From contig JAIRTK010000432.1 of the NCBI GenBank assembly GCA_031254955.1, forward strand, positions 1 to 5,062: a stretch of DNA of 5,062 nucleotides, read 5' to 3'. The position numbers and the translations under genes were made by a program. This DNA is from Opitutaceae bacterium (lineage in GTDB: Bacteria; Verrucomicrobiota; Verrucomicrobiia; Opitutales; Opitutaceae). This document shows positions 1 to 5,062 of this stretch, piece after piece. Below the pieces are notes generated by a model. That model saw only the letters and a program-made list of their open reading frames with translations, was not told the DNA's origin and did not search any database. Every line of letters begins with the position of its first letter. Position 1 is the stretch's first letter.

Positions 1-112
1 GGGGAGGAGTATTGCGGGGGGGCATGTGGGAGGGGAGGAGGAGGAGGGAGGGGGGATGTTTTTGTTTTTCATCATTTTGCGGGATGCGGTCGGGCGGTTG
101 GACAAGACGCTA

Positions 113-257
113 TGGGCGTGGGGATGGGGGGATGAGGGATGGGGGACGCGGGGATGGAGGGGATGCGGGATGGAGGTGGGAGGGATGAGGGATGGGGGAT
201 GGAGGAGGGGGGATAGAGGAGGAGGGATGGAGGAGGGGGATGGGGGATGGAGGGCGG
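113..257. repeat. G-rich, strand-asymmetric low-complexity tract (GGGATGGAGG-like)
   Basis: Irregular repeats of GGGATG, GGAGG and GGGGGAT fill this stretch. The plus strand has only three C between 121 and 254. Many runs of three or more G are separated by short loops, so the plus strand can in principle form G-quadruplexes. The minus-strand RNA would be rich in C and U and poor in G, which resembles Rho-utilisation sites. A similar G-rich patch lies at 1-56. No protein is supported here. Confidence 0.8.
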
Positions 258-268
258 TAAGTTAAGGG

Positions 269-290
269 CGATTTTGAAAAAATCGTTTTT
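269..290 (+). terminator. Short hairpin followed by T5 on the plus strand
   Basis: CGATTTT (269-275), loop GAA and AAAATCG (279-285) make a perfect 7-bp stem, immediately followed by TTTTT (286-290). The shape is that of an intrinsic terminator for plus-strand transcription, but the stem is AT-rich and weak, and no convincing plus-strand gene precedes it in the window. On the minus strand it lacks a trailing U run. Confidence 0.25.
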
Positions 291-293
291 AAA

Positions 294-374
294 CGCGAAT
301 GGACGTGAATGGACTAAATGGACCGAATGGACTGAATGGATCGAATGGATCGAATGGGCTGAATGGGTGTGAAT
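294..374. repeat. Tandem 9-bp repeat array (consensus YYGAATGGR)
   Basis: About eight units and a partial ninth lie head to tail. Two 10-base units (CGCGAATGGA, CGTGAATGGA) are followed by 9-base units CTAAATGGA, CCGAATGGA, CTGAATGGA, TCGAATGGA, TCGAATGGG and CTGAATGGG, then a partial TGTGAAT. The core AATGG is invariant in the full units, while the two leading bases vary. It lies in non-coding DNA. Function is unknown; it could be a decaying simple-sequence array or part of a repeat family dispersed in the genome. Confidence 0.85.
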
Positions 375-411
375 CTGGAGAGAGGCATGCTTGAGTGTAT
401 CCTGCTCTTTA

Positions 412-474
412 CGAAGCCGTTTTGGACTTAGCGGATTTGGAGGGACGGTTTCCGTGCGCGATGGGGAGGCTTCG
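412..474. repeat. Nested inverted repeat in the intergenic region
   Basis: CGAAGCC (412-418) and GGCTTCG (468-474) are exact 7-bp inverted repeats separated by 49 bases. Inside lies a small hairpin, ACGG-TTT-CCGT (445-455). The pair could close a stem in a transcript from either strand or be the remnant of a small dispersed element. Chance cannot be excluded. Confidence 0.3.
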
Positions 475-585
475 CCCTAACTTGATAAGGGGGGAAGAGG
501 GCTGGATGGGTATTATTCGCGGCCATTCGCGGGTGAAACGGATTTTTTCGTGTCTTTAATGGTGAATTTTTAGGCGCATTATGCA

Positions 586-602
586 CCGGAGGGCGGTTCC
601 GG
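586..602 (-). terminator. Weak hairpin downstream of the DksA-like gene
   Basis: Thirty-four bases past the stop codon the sequence CCGGA, a 7-base loop and TCCGG form a 5-bp GC-rich stem. No run of U follows in the minus-strand transcript, so it is not a classical intrinsic terminator. It could protect the 3' end of the ileS operon mRNA or be chance in GC-rich DNA. Confidence 0.2.
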
Positions 603-635
603 GGATTTACTTTTTGCGATGCGGTGTTTGTCCGT

Positions 636-1997
636 TTATTCGTCGTCGCCGTCGTCGTGGCGTCCGGCGTCGTCGCCGCCTAGTTCGCCGAAGAGTCCGG
701 CGGCGGTGCGCACGCGCATGCGGTTTTTCTCGATGTCTTTTTGCGCTTCGGTGGAATAACGGGTGAAGGGCACGGCGTGCAGGCGTTCCTTGGCGATGGG
801 TTTGCCGGTCACTTCGCAGATGCCGTAGGTGCCGTCTTTGATGCGTTTGATGGCGGCGTCGATTTCGGTGAGCGCTTCCTGTTCGCTGGCCACCATGCTG
901 AGCGCGAAGTCGCGGTCAAATGTGTCGGTGCCGGCGTCGGCCATGTGTTGGCCGTAGCTGGAGAGGTCGCCGGCGTCGTCTTTGTTGGAGCGTTTGAGGG
1001 TTTCTTCGGTGTGGAGCGAGAGGCCTTCGGTGAGCGATTGGCGGAGGTCGATGAGGAGTTTGTAGTAGCGGCGGAATTTTTCCGGGATGGCGGCGGGGTC
1101 GTCGTAGGCGGTTTTTTGCTCTTGTTTGGGGTTGAAGCCGAAGATGTCGGCGAGCGAGGCGGCTTTTACGTGCGAGGGGGCGGCGGGCTGGTTGAAGTCG
1201 ACCGGGACGGGTTTCCTGACCGAGGCGGCGGGTTTGGCCGCGCCTTCGGCGGTGGCGGTCGAGGTTTTTTTGGCGATTTCGCGGACTTCTTCGAGGCTGA
1301 ACGCGATGGGTTTGCCGGGTTGTTTTTTGTTGCCGAGGATGCGGCTGCGCAGGAGGTCGCGCGCGTTGGCCTTGGCTTCGTTTTTCGCGGAGGGGGTGGC
1401 GGCGGGTTTTGTTACAATGGTTTTTTTCCCCGGCTTGGCGGAGGGGGTTTTGTCGTTGGGCGGCGCCGGCGGCTTTTTTGGGGGCCGGGTGCCGGGAGTT
1501 CCGGCGGTTTTGGCCGGAGTGGTTTTCTTTTTGGATGGCACGGGTGCTTGTGTTTTGGAGGTGGCTCTGGATGCCCGGGTGGCGGTTGGTTTGGTCGGCG
1601 GGGCGGCTTTTTTGGTCGCGGGTTTCTTTGATGGGGAAGTTGTCCGTTTGGCCACGCTTTTCTTCGCGGATTTCTTTTTAGAAGATTTTTTTTGCAAAGG
1701 CGTTTTTCTGGCCGGGGCGTTTTTTTTCCTCGGCGGGGTCTTTTTGGCCGTTGTTTTTTGGGTCATGGGTTTTTTGGCCGGTTTGCCGGTTTTGGGGCCG
1801 GGGGCTTTTTTGGCGGGTTTTTTTCCCGGCGCGGTTTTTTTGGCGGGGCGGTGTTTCCCGGCGGTTGTTTTTTTCGCGGGGGGATGTTTCGCGGTTGTTT
1901 TTTTCGGCGTGTTTTTGCCTTGGGGCGTTTTTTTCCCCATGGTTTTTTTGCCGGTGTTTTTCTTGGAGGGGGCGGGTTTCTTTTTGGGTTTGGCCAT
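636..1997 (-). CDS. Histone H1-like lysine-rich tail fused to a DksA/TraR-family domain
   Basis: 453 residues in three parts. (1) Residues 1-210 form a low-complexity K/P/T/A tail: I count 60 lysines, no D or E before D182 and no aromatic residue before F233. It is built of PAKKT-like and KKT units with one SPSK motif (121-124), resembling histone H1 C-terminal tails, and is probably disordered and nucleic-acid binding. (2) A linker at 211-300 has short possibly ordered pieces, such as FSLEEVREIAKK (233-244) and SLADIFGFNP (281-290). (3) A DksA/TraR-like domain at about 303-430 has two coiled-coil helices (about 305-337 and 363-388), an acidic tip with D358/D361, and GTYGICEVTGKPIAKERL (389-406), the zinc-finger region of this family. 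Only C394 of the four cysteines remains; the others are T397, S415 and A418. An acidic tail (DDAGRHDDGDDE) ends the protein. DksA relatives bind the RNA polymerase secondary channel; that role here, and DNA binding by the tail, are inferred. The ATG lies 12 bases after the ileS stop, with no Shine-Dalgarno. Confidence 0.9.
   Translation of the reverse strand: MAKPKKKPAPSKKNTGKKTMGKKTPQGKNTPKKTTAKHPPAKKTTAGKHRPAKKTAPGKKPAKKAPGPKTGKPAKKPMTQKTTAKKTPPRKKNAPARKTPLQKKSSKKKSAKKSVAKRTTSPSKKPATKKAAPPTKPTATRASRATSKTQAPVPSKKKTTPAKTAGTPGTRPPKKPPAPPNDKTPSAKPGKKTIVTKPAATPSAKNEAKANARDLLRSRILGNKKQPGKPIAFSLEEVREIAKKTSTATAEGAAKPAASVRKPVPVDFNQPAAPSHVKAASLADIFGFNPKQEQKTAYDDPAAIPEKFRRYYKLLIDLRQSLTEGLSLHTEETLKRSNKDDAGDLSSYGQHMADAGTDTFDRDFALSMVASEQEALTEIDAAIKRIKDGTYGICEVTGKPIAKERLHAVPFTRYSTEAQKDIEKNRMRVRTAAGLFGELGGDDAGRHDDGDDE
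1368..1997 (-). repeat. Low-complexity A-tract region coding the lysine-rich tail
   Basis: This is the part of the second gene coding residues 1-210. The coding strand carries many runs of six to eight A where Lys-Lys pairs use AAA codons, including two A8 runs (1686-1693 and 1720-1727) and several A7 runs. A 16-base unit, GCGGTTGTTTTTTTCG on the plus strand, occurs exactly at 1861-1876 and 1891-1906, which suggests expansion by repeat duplication. Base composition differs sharply from the neighbouring ileS. Confidence 0.8.
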
Positions 1998-2009
1998 GAT
2001 TTTGGAGGG

Positions 2010-4976
2010 TTATGTTTCGGATGGGTTGGCGAGCGCGTCCGCGCAGCGCGGGCAGATGTCGCCGTGGGAGGTGGTCTGGAGGGCGGGGACCCAGCGCCAG
2101 CAGCGCGGGCAGCGCGCGTGGCCGAGTTCCTGACAGTGGCGCACCGCGATCGGGGTGGCGGGGTCCGTCCCGGCGGCGGTGGCGGGGGCGAGGCGGACTT
2201 CGGAGACGATGAAGAGTTCGGGGAGGAGGGCGTGGTGGCGCGCGAGGAGCGCGGCGGTGGCGCCGGGGGCGGTGATGGTGATGGCGGCGTCGAGGGATTT
2301 GCCGATCCGTCCGGCGGCGCGGTGCGGTTCGATGGCTTCGGTGACTTGGGCGCGGACTTTGAGGAGGGCGGCGAAGTCGGCGTCGAGGGTGTCGTCGGTC
2401 CAGGCGGCGGGCGGTTCGGGCCAGTCTTCGAGGTGGATGGCGGTGGTGGCGGCGTCGGCGGCGTCCGGGGCGAAGTCCGTGTCGGCGTGGTGATAGGCCC
2501 AGGCTTCGTCGGCGGTGAAGGCGAGCACGGGGGCGAGGAGTTTCGCGAGGGTGCGGAAGATGTGGTGAATCGCGGTCTGCGAGGAGCGGCGGAGCGGGTG
2601 CGCGGCGCCGATGGTGTAGAGGCGGTCTTTGAGGATGTCGTGGTAGACGGCGGAGAGGGTGACGGCGCAGAATTGGCCGCAGAGTTGGTAGACGCGGTGG
2701 TATTCGTAGGCGTCGTAGGCGGCGGTGCATTCGCGGGCGAGGCGCGCGGTCTGGTGCAGCGCCCAGCGGTCGAGGGCGTCCATTTTTTCAAGGGGCACGG
2801 TGTCGCGCGTGGCGTCGAAGTCGAAGAGGTTCGAGAGTTGGTAGCGGAGGGTGTTGCGGAAGAGGCGGTAGATTTCGGCGACGGTGTTGAGGATGCCGCC
2901 TTTGTCTTTCAGGTCTTTGCCGAGGTCGGAGACGGTGATGTCTTGCGCGAAGTCTTGCGAGGCGACCCAGAGGCGGATGATGTCGGCGCCGTAGTGGTTG
3001 ATGTAGTTGTCGGAGGTCGGGGGTTTTTCGTAGTGGCCGGACTTGGAGATTTTTTTGCCGTCCTTGCCGACGATGAAGCCGTGCGTGAGCACGGTTTTGT
3101 AGGGGGCGGCGGCGTGCGCGATGACGCCGGTCCAGAGCGAGGATTGGAACCAGCCGCGGTGCTGGTCGGAGCCTTCGAGGTAGAGGTCGGCGGGCCAGCG
3201 GGTGCCGCCTTGGGCGCGCCGGAGCGTGGCGGCGTGCGACGAGCCGGAATCGAGCCATACGTCGAGCGTGTCGCGTCCGCAGGTGAGCGCGGCGGGCGCG
3301 GGCCAGCCGGCGGGGAGGGCGATGCCGTCGAGGATTTCGGCGGGCGCGGCGTCATACCAGTAGTTGGTGCCGCGCGTGGCGATTTTGTCGGCGACGGCGC
3401 GGATGACGGTGGCGTCGAGCCAGGCGTTTTTCTTTTCGTCGTAGAAGCAGATGAGCGGCACGCCCCACGAGCGTTGGCGGCTGATGCACCAGTCGGGGCG
3501 CGATTCGACCGCGCCGCGGATGCGGGCTTCGCCCCAGGAGGGAACCCAGTGCACGCCGGAGATGGCTTGGAGCGCGGCGGCGCGCGGGGAGGCGGCGGCG
3601 GGCGTGGCGGGGCGGGGCGTGGTGGTGGCGGCGGGTTGGTCGAGCGCGACGAACCATTGGTCAACGGCGCGGAAGATGATGGGGGTTTTCGAGCGCCAGC
3701 AGTGCGGGTAGCTGTGCGAGTGGCGGGCTTGGGCGAGGAGCGCGCCGGTTTCGCCGAGTTTTTTCAGGATGGCGAGGTTGGCGGGCGAGGTGCGCTTTTT
3801 TTCGAGGTCTTCGGTGGTTTCGAGCGTGGTGAGGCCGGCGAGGTCGGCGGGGATCTGGCCGTCGTCGAGGTAGCGTCCGTCGTCGCCGACGGGGCAGTAG
3901 ATGGGGAGTTTGTATTTGAGGCCGGTGAGGTAGTCCTCCGCGCCGTGGCCGGGGGCGGTGTGCACGCAGCCGGTGCCGCTGTCGGTCGTGACGTAATCGG
4001 CGAGCACGACGGGCGAGGCGCGGTCGATGAAGGGGTGGCGCGGGGCGAGGTTTTCGAGCGAGGCGCCTTTGTGGCGCGAGAGGATTCTGGCGGAGGCGGG
4101 GTCGATTTTCGCGGCGGCGAGCGTGGCGTCGAGGAGCGGCCCGGCGACGAGGATGCGTTCCGCGCCGAGGTCGGCCACGATGTATTCGATTTCCGGATGC
4201 ACGGCGATGGCGAGGTTGGCGGGAATCGTCCAGGGCGTGGTTGTCCAGATGACGACGGAAAGGGGCGCGGCGGCGGCGGTGGCGGCGGTGTTATCCAGTC
4301 CGAATTTCGCCGCTTCGGACGGGGGCACCGGGAAGCGCACCCAGATGGAGGGCGAGACGTGGTCTTTGTATTCGATTTCCGCCTCGGCGAGCGCGGTTTC
4401 AAAGGGGATGGACCAGTAAACGGGTTTTTTGCTGCGATAGACGAGGCCTTTTTCGACAAACGCCGCGAAGGTGCGGACGATGTCGGCCTCGAACGCGGGG
4501 GCTTTGGTTTTGTATTCGTTTTTCCAGTCGGCCAGGACGCCGAGGCGTTTGAACTGGCGTTTCTGCGTGGCGATCCATTCCTCGGAAAAGGCGTCGCAGA
4601 GGGCGCGCATTTCGGCGGTGGAGACGTGTTTGTTTTCGGCGCGGAGGCGTTGCGTGACTTTCTGCTCGATGGGCAGGCCGTGGCAGTCCCAGCCGGGCAC
4701 GTAGGGCGTGCGGAAGCCGCGCATGGTCTTGTAGCGCAGCGTGATGTCCTTGAGGGATTTGTTGAGCGCGGTGCCGATGTGGACATCGCCGTTGGTGAAG
4801 GGGGGGCCGTCGTGGAGGACGAAGGCGGGGGCGGAGGCGCGTTTTTCCTGAATGAGTTTGTAGAGGTCGATTTTTTCCCAATGAGCAAGGCGGGCTGGCT
4901 CGCGGCCCACGAGGTTGGCCCTCATGGGAAAACTCGTCTTGGGAAGAAGCAGTGTGTCTTTCAGTTCTGTCGCCAT
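2010..4976 (-). CDS. ileS: Isoleucyl-tRNA synthetase (IleRS), complete
   Basis: Cytoplasmic class Ia enzyme that activates isoleucine with ATP, charges tRNA-Ile and edits misactivated valine. Length is 988 residues, close to the usual 930-1000 for bacterial IleRS. Visible landmarks: the N-terminal block FPMRANLVGREP (16-27), which aligns with the N-terminus of E. coli IleRS and fixes the ATG; the class I signature as HIGT (66-69); GWDCHGLPIE (95-104); the CP1 editing domain, about 200-410, with WTTTPWTIPAN (244-254) and GTGCVHTAPGHG (334-345) followed by the editing aspartate D348; DWCISRQRSWGVP (495-507); DVWLDSGSSH (572-581); KISKS (642-646), the second class I motif; a helical anticodon-binding region, about 690-870; and a C-terminal Cys4 zinc site, C956/C959 and C975/C978. 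The C-terminal zinc site points to the common bacterial (type 1) form. Oddities are HIGT for HIGH and a Pro/Ala/Thr-rich insertion at about 448-465. First gene of a likely two-gene operon. No Shine-Dalgarno sequence is visible before the start. Confidence 0.98.
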   Translation of the reverse strand: MATELKDTLLLPKTSFPMRANLVGREPARLAHWEKIDLYKLIQEKRASAPAFVLHDGPPFTNGDVHIGTALNKSLKDITLRYKTMRGFRTPYVPGWDCHGLPIEQKVTQRLRAENKHVSTAEMRALCDAFSEEWIATQKRQFKRLGVLADWKNEYKTKAPAFEADIVRTFAAFVEKGLVYRSKKPVYWSIPFETALAEAEIEYKDHVSPSIWVRFPVPPSEAAKFGLDNTAATAAAAPLSVVIWTTTPWTIPANLAIAVHPEIEYIVADLGAERILVAGPLLDATLAAAKIDPASARILSRHKGASLENLAPRHPFIDRASPVVLADYVTTDSGTGCVHTAPGHGAEDYLTGLKYKLPIYCPVGDDGRYLDDGQIPADLAGLTTLETTEDLEKKRTSPANLAILKKLGETGALLAQARHSHSYPHCWRSKTPIIFRAVDQWFVALDQPAATTTPRPATPAAASPRAAALQAISGVHWVPSWGEARIRGAVESRPDWCISRQRSWGVPLICFYDEKKNAWLDATVIRAVADKIATRGTNYWYDAAPAEILDGIALPAGWPAPAALTCGRDTLDVWLDSGSSHAATLRRAQGGTRWPADLYLEGSDQHRGWFQSSLWTGVIAHAAAPYKTVLTHGFIVGKDGKKISKSGHYEKPPTSDNYINHYGADIIRLWVASQDFAQDITVSDLGKDLKDKGGILNTVAEIYRLFRNTLRYQLSNLFDFDATRDTVPLEKMDALDRWALHQTARLARECTAAYDAYEYHRVYQLCGQFCAVTLSAVYHDILKDRLYTIGAAHPLRRSSQTAIHHIFRTLAKLLAPVLAFTADEAWAYHHADTDFAPDAADAATTAIHLEDWPEPPAAWTDDTLDADFAALLKVRAQVTEAIEPHRAAGRIGKSLDAAITITAPGATAALLARHHALLPELFIVSEVRLAPATAAGTDPATPIAVRHCQELGHARCPRCWRWVPALQTTSHGDICPRCADALANPSET

Positions 4977-4994
4977 GCCAAAGAAAAGCGCGGA

Positions 4995-5022
4995 AGGCTA
5001 TGGGCGAAGGCCGGCGAGTCAA
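4995..5022 (-). promoter_or_regulatory. Candidate sigma70-type promoter for ileS
   Basis: On the minus strand TTGACT (5017-5022) matches five of six bases of the -35 consensus. It is followed after 16 bases by TAGCCT (4995-5000), a weak -10 with only the TA and final T matching. Transcription would begin near 4988, leaving a leader of about a dozen bases before the ileS ATG. It is the only promoter-like pair I found in the short upstream stretch. The weak -10 and the closeness to the start codon keep confidence low; a promoter beyond the window edge is equally possible. Confidence 0.35.
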
Positions 5023-5062
5023 GGGAAAGGGCATCGGGAAAAACGCGAAGGTGAACGAAGGG

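Larger units (their letters stand above)
1..635. other. Long stretch without a supported gene
   Basis: No reading frame here has convincing protein character. The one open frame of note on the plus strand (26-265, GTG start) is a translation of the G-rich repeat into Gly/Glu/Trp/Arg low complexity. The stretch holds, from the operon end outward, a weak hairpin (586-602), a pair of direct repeats ATTCGCGG (515-522 and 525-532), the nested inverted repeat (412-474), the 9-bp array (294-374), the T5 hairpin (269-290) and the G-rich tracts. I saw no tRNA, rRNA or CRISPR pattern. On the minus strand a frame opening at ATGATG (70-75) runs off the window edge. Confidence 0.6.

Noticed and set aside
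26..265. A 79-residue plus-strand frame with Gly/Glu/Trp/Arg repeats, ending just before the T5 hairpin
   Set aside because: Most of it translates the G-rich repeat tract, it needs a GTG start without supporting context, and the low complexity carries no protein signature.
375..585. A tRNA or small structured RNA gene
   Set aside because: No cloverleaf, no TPsiC-like loop and no CCA end found; only short inverted repeats are present.
639..683. GTC/GCC-rich trinucleotide repeat as a microsatellite
   Set aside because: It is explained by the acidic Asp/Glu codons at the C-terminus of the DksA-like protein and is imperfect.
1126..2133. A hydrophobic 335-residue plus-strand frame (Phe/Leu/Val/Gly-rich, resembling a membrane protein)
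   Set aside because: Its Phe/Val/Gly richness is the complement of the lysine AAA, Pro and Thr codons of the basic tail. The minus-strand frame has clear family motifs; this one does not.
1678..2730. A 350-residue Arg/Pro/His-rich minus-strand frame overlapping both genes
   Set aside because: It is an out-of-frame shadow of ileS and the lysine tail. Its only possible relevance is as the landing frame for slippage at the A runs, noted as a finding.
1692..5054. An 1120-residue open frame on the plus strand opposite ileS
   Set aside because: It is antisense to a certain ileS, consists of Gly/Val/Glu/Arg/Phe-rich sequence with no recognisable domain, and arises because GC-rich codon use leaves few stops in the opposite frames.
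4977..5062. T-box or other tRNA-sensing leader before ileS
   Set aside because: Only 86 bases are available and I saw no T-box core sequence or terminator/antiterminator pair; anything farther upstream is outside the window.

Overview
The window looks like chromosomal, housekeeping DNA from a high-GC bacterium. The best guess is Verrucomicrobiota, near Opitutaceae. That rests on a bacterial-type isoleucyl-tRNA synthetase followed directly by a lysine-rich TraR/DksA-type protein, and on the alanine/proline-rich, high-GC coding style. The placement is an inference from protein style and gene order and was not tested by a search.

Layout, read along the minus strand because both clear genes lie there: about 86 bases of upstream DNA with a plausible promoter (4977-5062); ileS, complete (2010-4976); a 12-base gap; a complete 453-residue protein with a histone H1-like basic tail joined to a DksA/TraR-like domain (636-1997); then about 635 bases with no convincing gene (1-635). 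That last stretch holds a weak hairpin after the operon, a nested inverted repeat, an array of 9-bp repeats, a small hairpin with a T run on the plus strand, and a strongly strand-asymmetric G-rich tract.

The two genes are almost certainly co-transcribed. IleRS charges tRNA-Ile for translation. DksA-family proteins act in the RNA polymerase secondary channel and tune transcription to amino acid supply and ppGpp. The pairing therefore makes sense for growth-rate control, though the second protein's exact role cannot be read from sequence.

The most unusual element is this second protein. Its first ~210 residues are about 29% lysine, and the first 181 contain no acidic residue. The C-terminal domain keeps only one of the four zinc-binding cysteines. 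IleRS has an altered class I signature (HIGT for HIGH), possibly a lineage feature. The large open frames on the plus strand opposite these genes are judged to be shadows of GC-rich coding.
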